Below, one piece after another: positions 51,109 through 59,159 of a DNA stretch of 64,000 nt. A program made the translations under genes and the position numbers. The stretch is from Crocinitomicaceae bacterium (GTDB lineage Bacteria > Bacteroidota > Bacteroidia > Flavobacteriales_D > Crocinitomicaceae): the NCBI GenBank assembly GCA_017983465.1, contig JAGOBK010000001.1, forward strand, positions 248,001 through 312,000. Reading direction: 5' to 3'. Below the pieces are notes generated by a model. That model saw nothing but the letters and a program-made list of their open reading frames with translations, made no database searches and had not been told where the DNA came from. Positions within the stretch are counted from its first letter, which is position 1, and each line of letters begins with the position of its first letter.

Positions 51109-52161
51109 TTATTTTCCATTCAAAAATAACTTCGTATGACACTCACCACTTTCCATCAACGCAGTTTTCTGTTCTAGACTTAAACGTTTGATTTTTGGAC
51201 CTATTCCAACGGAAGATACGGAAATCGTTCGGTCCCAATCTTCTTTCATCAAGGTGTTTCGATTCAAATTCTCCAGTACAATTAAATAGAATGCTTGGAT
51301 AAACTCACTGAAATTCGAAATGTCGATGGGTGCCAAGGTTTGATTTTTTGAATCCTTTTCAATTTGATCATCGGTATCGATGCGTACGCCTAAGGTTTTT
51401 GGATTTGGAATGCGCTTCCCTTCAACAAACGAATCGAAGACAAAAATGGGATAATTTCCAATGATTCCGCCGTCAACAACCACATCGAGGTCCTTGTTTT
51501 TACTTTGTTTTTCGTATACTTTTCCATCTGCATCGATAAAAACAGCTTCAAAATACACGGGAATGGACATGGAAATACGAACCGCATCTTTCACTTTCAT
51601 CTTTGGATAGGTCTCGTGAGAAAACACCAATAATCGCTGTTGATTTAAACAAGTTGATGTCACGTACAAGTCCTTAAATCCAAGCTTTTTCAGTTCTTGA
51701 AAACTAATGTCCTTATTTCCTGTTTTCTTTTCGATGACTTTCTCGAGCCAACGTGTAAACGCAGTCCCTTTGTACCAGCCATAGCGCTTGGACATACGCG
51801 TAAATCCGCCAAAAAAGATAAATTGTCCGTCGTTAAACTTCTGGAATTTTGTATCAGATATCAGCTGGTAAATCTCTGAAGATGTATAACCAAGTGAAAC
51901 CATCAAGGCTGTTATCGCTCCAGCGGAAGTCCCGCATACACGTTGAACCTGATGCAACACTCCTACCCGCTCAAGTTCTTTCAATACTCCGGAATAAGCG
52001 ATTCCTTTTATTCCCGCACCTTCAAACACTAGGTTTTCGTACGGGAATTGTTTTGTTTGAACAGGTGATTCTTGCAAAATAGATCCTTGCGCATGGAACG
52101 AGCGTTTTCCGAGGAGGATAAGTAGTGCAAAAAACAGAAGGCTGAAAGTACTCTTTTTCAT
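51109..52161 (-). CDS. Patatin-like phospholipase, exported
   Basis: Patatin-like proteins are lipid acyl hydrolases with a Ser-Asp dyad. From ATG 52161 the protein has 350 residues and a signal peptide (MKKSTFSLLFFALLILLG...SFHAQ). The oxyanion loop is FEGAGIKGIAYSG, the nucleophile Ser is in CGTSAGAI (Ser79 from this start), and the catalytic Asp is in VVVDGGIIGNYP (about residue 230). The more upstream start is TTG and adds only three residues. It is flanked by small secreted and membrane genes in the same orientation. The substrate is probably phospholipid, but not known. Confidence 0.9.
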   Translation of the reverse strand: MKKSTFSLLFFALLILLGKRSFHAQGSILQESPVQTKQFPYENLVFEGAGIKGIAYSGVLKELERVGVLHQVQRVCGTSAGAITALMVSLGYTSSEIYQLISDTKFQKFNDGQFIFFGGFTRMSKRYGWYKGTAFTRWLEKVIEKKTGNKDISFQELKKLGFKDLYVTSTCLNQQRLLVFSHETYPKMKVKDAVRISMSIPVYFEAVFIDADGKVYEKQSKNKDLDVVVDGGIIGNYPIFVFDSFVEGKRIPNPKTLGVRIDTDDQIEKDSKNQTLAPIDISNFSEFIQAFYLIVLENLNRNTLMKEDWDRTISVSSVGIGPKIKRLSLEQKTALMESGECHTKLFLNGK

Positions 52162-52183
52162 CTGATCCAACGTTTATTCTCAA

Positions 52184-52513
52184 TTACTTGTATTGAATAA
52201 CAATGCATTTATCAATTCCTTTTTTATCCAAATTCAAAATAATTCCATCTCCGTCGGGAAACTTTTTTTTCGCTCTTTTTATTAGATTCAACTTTATATC
52301 TTCATATTGTGTTCCACTGACAAATCCGAGGTCTACATCTCCTAAAAGATCAAAAGGCAATACTGGTTTACTATCAGTAAAAACGTAAAAATCATCTATT
52401 TTATTTACTTCTGCTGTAGATTCATTTGGAATATAATTCGCTTTTATAAAAGCAGGTAGAATTACCACGCTTATTCCTAAAACAAAACCAATAATACTTG
52501 TCTTCATACTCAT
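52184..52513 (-). CDS. Hypothetical exported protein (109 aa)
   Basis: The N-terminal segment MSMKTSIIGFVLGISVVILPAF is a signal or anchor, followed by a short domain ending GDGIILNLDKKGIDKCIVIQY. The pattern YEDIKLNLIKRAKKKFPDGDGI resembles small heavy-metal-binding/YbjQ-like or 'uncharacterised secreted' domains where a helix precedes a G-D-G-I-I strand, but this is weak. ATG 52513 or 52507 are possible starts. It lies 22 bases upstream of the patatin gene, so they are probably co-transcribed. Confidence 0.6.
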   Translation of the reverse strand: MSMKTSIIGFVLGISVVILPAFIKANYIPNESTAEVNKIDDFYVFTDSKPVLPFDLLGDVDLGFVSGTQYEDIKLNLIKRAKKKFPDGDGIILNLDKKGIDKCIVIQYK

Positions 52514-52657
52514 TTTTTTTATCTTATTTAGAAATTTGACCTTCACAAAGTTATTGTGAAAAGGTAATTAAACAACAAAAGAAAATTAGGAACGCTAATC
52601 ATAGTTGAACAGTACTCAATGCTCGCTGCTTTGTGTTCGATGCTCATTAAAAAGTAC

Positions 52658-52930
52658 TCATCGCTCATTGGTTTTTCTTTGTACAATCTCCTCAAATGAC
52701 TTCACATCATTCGTATGGTGAATTTCTGCTATAAACTGTGATGTTCCTTTTCGTTTCCTGATTCTTTCCGCAAAATAGATACCGAGTGCAGATCCAAGAA
52801 GGCATAGAAGAATGAATAGCCACCAAAGATTCTCATTGCACCAAAAGATGTAAATGCCAATAACGTTCAGTAAAAGGAATGGAGACAAAAAGATTCTTAA
52901 CCAGTAGTATAGCTCGACGAGTTTATTCAT
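52658..52930 (-). CDS. Small membrane protein (90 aa)
   Basis: Two membrane helices (IFLSPFLLLNVIGIYIFW and LWWLFILLCLLGSALGIYFA) are followed by a basic segment (ERIRKRKG) and a polar C-terminus. No family is recognised. Its ATG overlaps the stop of the upstream membrane gene by one base (TAATG), so the two are translationally coupled and may act together. Confidence 0.65.
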   Translation of the reverse strand: MNKLVELYYWLRIFLSPFLLLNVIGIYIFWCNENLWWLFILLCLLGSALGIYFAERIRKRKGTSQFIAEIHHTNDVKSFEEIVQRKTNER

Positions 52931-53601
52931 TATAATTCATCATAGATTAGATAAGAATCAGTCCAGGTTCCGTTTATGATTCCATTCTCGTGTTCCATGA
53001 TGATCGCAGGCATCTTCTGAAAATAAGACGAAGAAGAAGGATTCACTTTGTTTCGATAGTTCCATGCTTCCATGGCTTTGTGATTCGCATCCAATGCGCG
53101 TTCCTTATCTCCGTATATGTATAAAAACCAACTGTATTCGTCCCAAGATTTGAAATTTATCTTGTTGTTTTCTTTGTTCACCCATTCATTCAGATTGAAA
53201 AAGTAAGAAATGACATGCGCTGGAACAAAACAGATGCTGAGTCCAAAAATACTTAATCCGATAACAATTTTGGAAACACCCTTTTTCGCATAGGATTGTA
53301 CCGCATAAATAATGGTTCCGATGAAGGAAAGTAAAAACAAGGGATTAAATCCTAAAATACCTGGACCTGTACTCCAGAAAAGATATCTGGCGAACAAATA
53401 ATAAGACCACAAGAAAATGAGCCACGTGGCGAAAAGGTTGATCCCCCAAACTTTTTCCTTTTTAATACTGTGAATCACTGCGAAAATCAGCACAAGAAAA
53501 ATTGCCAAAAGAGCGAATAAGGAGCTGAATGGCAAATGAAAGATGCGGAAAACAATCGAGATCAAAAAGACAAGACCGGAACTGATAAGAAGTTTTTTCA
53601 T
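52930..53601 (-). CDS. Polytopic membrane protein of unknown function (223 aa)
   Basis: From ATG 53601 the protein has five or so hydrophobic helices (LLISSGLVFLISIVFRIFHL, FALLAIFLVLIFAVIHSI, FATWLIFLWSYYLFARYLFW, FLLSFIGTIIYAVQSYA, IVIGLSIFGLSICFVPAHVI), then a soluble C-terminal region of about 80 residues (DEYSWFLYIYGDKERALDANHKAMEAW) that reads like a single tetratricopeptide-type helix pair. The first helix pattern F-R-I-F-H-L-P is common in Bacteroidota membrane proteins. No family is recognised. It is coupled to the 90-residue membrane protein downstream. Confidence 0.7.
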   Translation of the reverse strand: MKKLLISSGLVFLISIVFRIFHLPFSSLFALLAIFLVLIFAVIHSIKKEKVWGINLFATWLIFLWSYYLFARYLFWSTGPGILGFNPLFLLSFIGTIIYAVQSYAKKGVSKIVIGLSIFGLSICFVPAHVISYFFNLNEWVNKENNKINFKSWDEYSWFLYIYGDKERALDANHKAMEAWNYRNKVNPSSSSYFQKMPAIIMEHENGIINGTWTDSYLIYDEL

Positions 53602-53658
53602 GGTTCTAAATTTAAGGAATTCTAATTTGTTTCTAGTCAATATTTTATACTAATCCTT

Positions 53659-54741
53659 CTATACTTTATCTCTTAAACGCATCATTGGTTTTTCTACAAA
53701 TCGATAGAGAATTGTTGAACCAACAAGGACAACACACCAATAAAGCAAGTATTTCAGTAGTCCATCTATTTCAGTTGTTGGCGGAAAATGATCTCGAATC
53801 ACTGCGCTAACAAGTCCTAAATGAATCAAATACATGGAATAGGATATTTTACTCACATGCGTAATGGCACGAGCAACAAATCCACTTGCGGATTGAAAAT
53901 GGTGTGCAATTGGCACTAAAAGCATCACCGAAATCGGTGTCAATGAAAAGCGAATCACTTGTTGATAGAATCCACTATTCGATGCTTCATAATGCAGAAT
54001 AAATACCATCAACAATGTTCCAAGAATGGCACTCAACACCCTCCATTTAGTCCAAAAACGCGGAAAATAAAAACATATCCACGCAGCAAGTAAACCATAG
54101 GCGATACTATCTAAGCGCGTTAAAACCATTTTACGAAATATCGCATCATACCAAAAGTCATCAATTTGAGGATTTAGGATCCAAATCCGATACAAAAAAG
54201 GGGAAATCATCATGATGAAGGTAACCAGGATGAACGTTTTTTTTGGATTCAGGAATTTCAACAACAACCACAAAAGAATGGGAGAAGTCAGATAAAACCA
54301 TTCTTCAATAGACAAACTCCATGATTCCCAAAAAAATCCAGCAAAGGGTTTTGAGAAATTTTGAAGAAAGAAAAAGAACTTCCAATTAAACTGAGAAAAA
54401 TCCTCATGAATAAAATCGAAGCGTACAACCAAGTAATTTGCTAACAGCACCAAATAATATAATGGTAGCGTCCTCATCCACCGTCTTTTCCAAAATTGAC
54501 GCAAGGACCGAAAGTCAAATTCTTCTTTGGCGTTTATTTCTTTCAGTAGTATTCCACCGATTAAAAACCCGCTTAACACAAAAAACAAATCAACACCATC
54601 AATCAATCGAATAAATGGAAATCCTTGAATACATGTATCGTTTAACATGTATGACCCATGTCCAATAACGACCATTATTATAGCCACGGCCCTCATGACA
54701 TCAAGTCCAAAAACACGCGTATTTTGATTGATACTTTTCAT
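53659..54741 (-). CDS. Acyltransferase 3 family membrane protein (OafA/YrhL-like)
   Basis: A 360-residue polytopic protein that would O-acylate sugars of surface glycans. Acyltransferase_3 landmarks: GLDVMRAVAIIMVVIGHGSY with the catalytic His, VDLFFVLSGFLIGGILL, the FWKRRWMRTLPLYY block (R-x-x-R), the SWSLSIEEWFYL motif, and the final helix ending in FVEKPMMRLRDK. It has a well-formed promoter and is followed after 57 bases by the unknown membrane pair. The acyl acceptor is unknown. Confidence 0.92.
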   Translation of the reverse strand: MKSINQNTRVFGLDVMRAVAIIMVVIGHGSYMLNDTCIQGFPFIRLIDGVDLFFVLSGFLIGGILLKEINAKEEFDFRSLRQFWKRRWMRTLPLYYLVLLANYLVVRFDFIHEDFSQFNWKFFFFLQNFSKPFAGFFWESWSLSIEEWFYLTSPILLWLLLKFLNPKKTFILVTFIMMISPFLYRIWILNPQIDDFWYDAIFRKMVLTRLDSIAYGLLAAWICFYFPRFWTKWRVLSAILGTLLMVFILHYEASNSGFYQQVIRFSLTPISVMLLVPIAHHFQSASGFVARAITHVSKISYSMYLIHLGLVSAVIRDHFPPTTEIDGLLKYLLYWCVVLVGSTILYRFVEKPMMRLRDKV

Positions 54742-54763
54742 CCTTCATCATTTGACGATTCAT

Positions 54764-54794
54764 CAAACTTAAGTCCTTCAGTACTTCTTTCCAA
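54764..54794 (-). promoter_or_regulatory. Promoter of the acyltransferase gene (TTG-N20-TAAGTTTG)
   Basis: On the minus strand TTG (54794-54792) and TAAGTTTG (54771-54764) are 20 bases apart, giving a leader of roughly 15-20 bases before ATG 54741. Confidence 0.65.
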
Positions 54795-54876
54795 TGAAAA
54801 TAAAATCCAAATGAATGTAAAGGACTTCTTTGTGCGTTGTCCGTTAAGTTTTAATGTGTTCATGTTATTCTTTTTT

Positions 54877-54931
54877 AAGGTGAATGATCGAAGCGAATTT
54901 GGTTAGTTCCTATCTAAATTCAATTCACCTT
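54877..54931. other. Long imperfect hairpin in the spacer upstream of the acyltransferase
   Basis: AAGGTGAAT (54877-54885) pairs with ATTCACCTT (54923-54931), and inside it GAATTT (54895-54900) pairs with AAATTC (54916-54921). On the plus strand it follows a T-run; on the minus strand it is upstream of the acyltransferase promoter. It may be a structured RNA or a remnant; no function is claimed. Confidence 0.4.
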
Positions 54932-54979
54932 TTATGGGCATATTAAAAATAACTAATTTTTATAAACCATCTACATTAT

Positions 54980-55006
54980 TTAAAGATCACAATTTGTGAT
55001 CTTTAA
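54980..55006 (-). terminator. Inverted repeat (13+1+13) after the ORF6N gene
   Basis: TTAAAGATCACAA (54980-54992) pairs perfectly with TTGTGATCTTTAA (54994-55006), 10 bases past the ORF6N stop. The tight 1-base centre and weak T-run mean it could also be an operator-like palindrome. Confidence 0.5.
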
Positions 55007-55016
55007 CAAGCATCAC

Positions 55017-55520
55017 TTATTCTTTAAATCCAATTTTTGAACGGCTCGACTGACTCACCTTCTTTTGATCCTTTGGCATTAAATACGTCAATACCTGTTC
55101 GATGTCCACAAATTTTCGGTCGTAGCGTTTTTCCATATTGCGCAATTGCAGAGCAAGTTCCTCGTGCGATAGGGCCCACTGACGCATGTGCACGAAGGCA
55201 CGCATGATGGAAATGTTTATTTCAATTGCTACATCTGAATGAAGTACACTTGACAACATGGCGATTCCCTGTTCAGTGAACGCAAAAGGACGGTATCTTT
55301 TACCTCCCCAACTTGAGGACGCAAATTGCGTCCTCAAGTTATCCCATTCATTTAAAGTGAGTTCAAACATAAAATCTTCAGGGAAACGTCGAATGTTTCT
55401 ACGAACTGCTTCCTTCAATCTTTTAGTTTCTATGGTATACAGTTGCGCCAAATCAAAATCCAACATAACTTTCATTCCTCGTATTTCATGAATACGGTCC
55501 TTAATGTGTACTAATTCCAT
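55017..55520 (-). CDS. ORF6N domain protein (phage antirepressor-like)
   Basis: From ATG 55520 the protein has 167 residues, with an ORF6N domain in the first 85 or so (VHIKDRIHEIRGMKVMLDFD, then LAQLYTIETKRLKEAVRRNI and RRFPEDFMFELT). It continues with WGGKRYRPFAFTEQGIAMLSSV and a coiled helix (IMRAFVHMRQWALSHEELALQLRNME). ORF6N is related to KilA-N/Bro-N domains of phages and DNA viruses and probably binds DNA; chromosomal copies are frequent in Bacteroidota and of unknown role. The stretch encoding NLRTQFASSS is a perfect DNA palindrome. No other phage genes are nearby. Confidence 0.88.
   Translation of the reverse strand: MELVHIKDRIHEIRGMKVMLDFDLAQLYTIETKRLKEAVRRNIRRFPEDFMFELTLNEWDNLRTQFASSSWGGKRYRPFAFTEQGIAMLSSVLHSDVAIEINISIMRAFVHMRQWALSHEELALQLRNMEKRYDRKFVDIEQVLTYLMPKDQKKVSQSSRSKIGFKE
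55310..55340. repeat. 31-base perfect palindrome inside the ORF6N gene
   Basis: The left arm AACTTGAGGACGCAA (55310-55324) and right arm TTGCGTCCTCAAGTT (55326-55340) are exact reverse complements around one base. It is wholly within coding sequence, in a conserved part of the domain. Confidence 0.9.
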
Positions 55521-55658
55521 TGCTTCGTTTTTAATAATACTTAAAAAATAGATGAATGGACAAGCATCCAATTATCAGATAAATATCGATGGAAGTCAAG
55601 AAATTAGTCGGTTATTAAACGATTATATCCGACAAAAAAGAAATGAGTTGATTGGAAA

Positions 55659-56606
55659 TTAAGGAAGGAAAAACGTGGGATGAGCGGCTAGAAACTGTGC
55701 CTTACGTTTCATGGTTGTTTCCATGTGCTTGCGTGCAGCCTGGCTCTTTGGATAAAGAATTTTGTGCTGTTCTGCTTGACGAATCTGTTGCCAATTGAAG
55801 AGTAATTCGATGGTTTGTTCGCGAAAAAAACTGGATTGAAAAAAGTCCCATAATTCGCTGACCGCCTCCTGAGATGGATGGGTTCCATCGGTTTTAAAGT
55901 ATCGGTAATCTCGAAGATCGTCCAAGACAAATTCATACGCTGGAAAATAATAAACGTCCCGCTCGGATTGTAATGCTTCAACAGCCATCAATAGACGCGC
56001 CTTACTGCGATTGTTTTCAATGTAGCCATCCTTGATGTGACGAACTGGACTTACCGTGAAAAACACATTCAAAGCTGGATTTTCTTTTTTCAATAAAGAA
56101 AGCACAGATTTCCAAGTAGTAACAATTTCAGCGACTTGACTATTTTCTTTTTGAAAAAGATGACTGTTTTGTTTGTGACAATTGGCTACGATTTCACCGT
56201 CTGAACGCAAGCGATACGCCCAAGCACTACCGAACGTAACGAATAAATGTGTTGCTTTTCGCAGAAAGGACTTTAGCTCCATTCGAAGTTTCTCCATTTT
56301 CATGTTCAACTCATCTAAACTCATTCCAAACACCGTTCCCGATAATTCCCATGCAAAGAAGATGTCTTCCTGCTGCAAGATGCGAAAGGAATTGGATTCA
56401 TCGAAGCTCCAGTGAATGATTTTAGCAATGGCCAAGGGATGAAAAATGGTTCCACCGGGATTCACCAATGACTCAAAACCATTGGAACGAATGATCTGTC
56501 CAAGTTCATCGGAGAAACAACTTCCTAAAAAGACAAAAGAATCACCATGCGCAAAAGTTGGATAGTTCTGTTCCTTCAGCCATTGTTGATAGTTACCGGC
56601 ACTCAT
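55659..56606 (-). CDS. GSCFA domain protein
   Basis: A 315-residue protein of the GSCFA family, named after the motif seen here as FVFLGSCFSDELG (about 24-36). Other landmarks are NPGGTIFHPLAIA, THLFVTFGSAWAYR, ANCHKQN, TVSPVRHIKDG and FKTDGTHPSQEAV. The pattern GSCF...SPVRH...DGTHPS resembles a modified SGNH hydrolase, with Ser in G-S-C and a D-x-x-H near the end, so acyl-ester hydrolysis or transfer is plausible but unproven. It overlaps recN by 4 bases and is the last gene of the large minus-strand cluster. Confidence 0.9.
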   Translation of the reverse strand: MSAGNYQQWLKEQNYPTFAHGDSFVFLGSCFSDELGQIIRSNGFESLVNPGGTIFHPLAIAKIIHWSFDESNSFRILQQEDIFFAWELSGTVFGMSLDELNMKMEKLRMELKSFLRKATHLFVTFGSAWAYRLRSDGEIVANCHKQNSHLFQKENSQVAEIVTTWKSVLSLLKKENPALNVFFTVSPVRHIKDGYIENNRSKARLLMAVEALQSERDVYYFPAYEFVLDDLRDYRYFKTDGTHPSQEAVSELWDFFQSSFFREQTIELLFNWQQIRQAEQHKILYPKSQAARKHMETTMKRKAQFLAAHPTFFLP

Positions 56607-58252
56607 TTTTCACTCAACAAGTTAAGGGCATTTTGAAGTGCGGCCTCTGTAATGACTTCTCCACTCATCAAGCGTGCGATTTCTTCTGGACGTTCCTTCG
56701 GTTCCAAAACTCGAACGGTTGTTTGCATACGTTCGTTGCGCAATTCTTTCGCTACGACCATGTGGTGTGCTGCGCGCGCTGCCACTTGTGGTAAATGTGA
56801 AATGGCCATGAGTTGAACAGTTTCGCCCATTTTTTCTAGTAATTGTCCCATTTTTAGTGCGACGTCACCAGAAACTCCTGTATCAATTTCATCAAAGAAA
56901 ATGGTCGGTAAGTCCTGTTTTTCGGAAATCAATTGTTGCAAGGCCAACATCAAACGGGACAACTCTCCCCCACTTGCTGCTTTTTCAATTGGTACTGCTT
57001 CGATTCCGTAATTGGCTGAAAATAAGAATTCAACACCTGTACATCCCGTTCGATTGAACTCGCTTAATTCACTCAATTCAAATTTCAAGGTTGTATGTGG
57101 TAATTTTAATTCTTTTAAACGGTCCTGAAGAATAGCTAATATGGCTGGAATTCGTTTTTGACGTTGTTCCTGCAAGTATTTTGCATCTTTCCACAGTTCT
57201 GATTGAAGATGTGTATGTTCGTTTCGCTTTTGAGTACATGCCTGCAACAATTCATCCAGTGAATTAAGCTTTTGTGTCAATTGCTCATACATCGCCGTTA
57301 ATTCATCCACCGAACTCAAACGATGTTTATTCAAGATCTTATTGAATGCATTCCATTTTTCCAACATGGACGCTTTTTCAGCCTCATTTACATCTAATTG
57401 ATCTATCGCATCATCTGACTCCAACGCAAGCTCTTTCAATTCGAGTAAAATCGAATCCAAACGCTCTTTCATGGACAATAATTGTGGATCGTAACTAGAT
57501 TGCTTATCCACACTGGCTTTTAAACGATACAATTGTTCGTAGGTACCATTTTCAGCAGTAATCTGACTCATTTCCCCAAATACTTGAAGAATCTGAGAAG
57601 CATTCTCCATTCGGGTGATGTCGATTTCCAATTGCGTAAAATCTGTTGTCCCCAAGGATAATTCTTGAAGTTCCTCTAAAATAAAACGATCGTAATCCTC
57701 TGCTTGAACTGCCGCATGGTACTGTTCGTCCAAGGATTTTAATTCATTCGAAATGGATTCAAATGCAGCATACTTTTTCTCAAATGCTTTACGTTCTGAA
57801 ATGAGTCCCGTTAGGACATCAATCAACTCCAATTGAAAGGATTTCGATTTCAGTTCGAGGGTATTGTATTGCGAGTGAATTTGAACCAATCGAGAAGTCA
57901 ACAATTTCAAGGTCTGGAGTGAAACCGGAACATCATTAATGAATGCTCTAGACTTTCCTTCCTTCGCAATTTCTCGACGAATGATGGTTTGTTCATCGTA
58001 ATCCAAGTCATGTTCCTCGAAAAAAGAAAGGTAGGAAACATTGAGATTGAAAATTGCTTCAACGATTGCTTTCGGTGATGATGGACCAATCACAGAAAGT
58101 TCTGCGCGTTCCCCTAAAATCAACTGTAAAGCATGTAATAAAATCGATTTTCCCGATCCGGTTTCCCCGGTGAGAACGGTATATCCTGATTGAAAGTTCA
58201 ATTCAACTTCGTCAATCAAGGCAAAATTTGAAATGCGAAGTGCTGCTAACAT
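56603..58252 (-). CDS. recN: DNA repair protein RecN
   Basis: RecN is an SMC-like ATPase acting in double-strand-break repair. The 549-residue protein has the N-terminal Walker A GETGSGKS (29-36), a long coiled-coil middle (about 150-390), and the C-terminal AASGGELSRLMLALQ signature, Walker B TIFFDEIDTGVSGDVA and LMAISHLPQVAARA. The length matches the family (about 550). It overlaps DUF4835 by one base upstream and GSCFA by four bases downstream, so it is embedded in an operon; no SOS box was recognised. Confidence 0.97.
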   Translation of the reverse strand: MLAALRISNFALIDEVELNFQSGYTVLTGETGSGKSILLHALQLILGERAELSVIGPSSPKAIVEAIFNLNVSYLSFFEEHDLDYDEQTIIRREIAKEGKSRAFINDVPVSLQTLKLLTSRLVQIHSQYNTLELKSKSFQLELIDVLTGLISERKAFEKKYAAFESISNELKSLDEQYHAAVQAEDYDRFILEELQELSLGTTDFTQLEIDITRMENASQILQVFGEMSQITAENGTYEQLYRLKASVDKQSSYDPQLLSMKERLDSILLELKELALESDDAIDQLDVNEAEKASMLEKWNAFNKILNKHRLSSVDELTAMYEQLTQKLNSLDELLQACTQKRNEHTHLQSELWKDAKYLQEQRQKRIPAILAILQDRLKELKLPHTTLKFELSELSEFNRTGCTGVEFLFSANYGIEAVPIEKAASGGELSRLMLALQQLISEKQDLPTIFFDEIDTGVSGDVALKMGQLLEKMGETVQLMAISHLPQVAARAAHHMVVAKELRNERMQTTVRVLEPKERPEEIARLMSGEVITEAALQNALNLLSEK

Positions 58253-59157
58253 TAGTCTAAAATTTCCTGATAACGAGCTGAGTTTGCAGAATCTAGTTTC
58301 TTCAAAAGTGTCACCAAGTCTTGTTTCTCCTTTAGTTCTGAATCTGAAAATACATTTTTAAACTCTGGAATCTTACAGAAAAGAAAGCTCAGTAAGTTGA
58401 CAGCATTTGGTCGTGTAGCAGCCACTGGCGTTAATTTGTTTAAGGCATCATAAATCGCTTTTTTACCAGCGACTTTGTCCTCATACAATTTATCGATTCC
58501 TTTGCGATGATACATGTAGAGACACTCGCGCATCGGATCAAACACTGGTTGCAACATATTATCGACCAAATAAAAACGGTTTCGTTTTCCGGATTCTGAT
58601 GATTTCCATCCTGGAGCACCTCCCACTTGAGCGTTTGTGACAATCGCTTGTGCTTCAATATAATATGGTGTTCCTCCCTTTAAAGAAAATGAATCGTAAT
58701 CTAATCCAATCATGTAATAGGCATAAAATGCAAGAATGGAAGTCAAGTTATCGCGGTATTGATTTTGCGCATAAACTAAAACAGCATTCCGAGAAAAGGA
58801 AACAGCAAAATCAGCATCCTCAAAATTCATCAACAAGGTATTATAACTTGAATTAAACGAAGGACGTGTTGATTGAACTTGAATATATCCTTTATACGTT
58901 CCTGTGGAAGGAATTTCACGAATTTGAATCTGAATATTGCATTTGATGCGTTCTTCCGTCTTGAATTTATCTTTTGTCCATTGGGTATTATTCATCAAAT
59001 CGAAAATGCTTTGTTCCATTTGTTTGATGATTTCCTTTTCAGTGGAAGAAACCTCCACTTTTGCATCCACAAGGACAGAAACCTGACAATTTAGTTCTTG
59101 AGCATAGGAAACAGATATTCCTGATAACACCAATAATAAAATAATTAATCCTTTCAT
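58252..59157 (-). CDS. DUF4835 family protein
   Basis: The 301-residue protein has a signal peptide (MKGLIILLLVLSGISVSYAQ) and matches DUF4835: ELNCQVSVLVDAKVEVSSTE at the start, TQWTKDKFKTEERIKCNIQI, LLMNFEDADFAVSF, ILAFYAYYMIGLDYDSFSLKGG, and a helical end. It always neighbours coaBC and recN in Bacteroidota, as here (2 bases after coaBC, 1-base overlap with recN). I recall the family being linked to type IX secretion under the name PorD, but cannot confirm that here. The location is periplasm or outer membrane. Confidence 0.9.
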   Translation of the reverse strand: MKGLIILLLVLSGISVSYAQELNCQVSVLVDAKVEVSSTEKEIIKQMEQSIFDLMNNTQWTKDKFKTEERIKCNIQIQIREIPSTGTYKGYIQVQSTRPSFNSSYNTLLMNFEDADFAVSFSRNAVLVYAQNQYRDNLTSILAFYAYYMIGLDYDSFSLKGGTPYYIEAQAIVTNAQVGGAPGWKSSESGKRNRFYLVDNMLQPVFDPMRECLYMYHRKGIDKLYEDKVAGKKAIYDALNKLTPVAATRPNAVNLLSFLFCKIPEFKNVFSDSELKEKQDLVTLLKKLDSANSARYQEILD

Positions 59158-59159
59158 TT

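Noticed and set aside
55017-55520. Prophage
   Set aside because: The ORF6N gene is the only phage-like gene; neighbouring genes are ordinary chromosomal ones and there are no attachment repeats.
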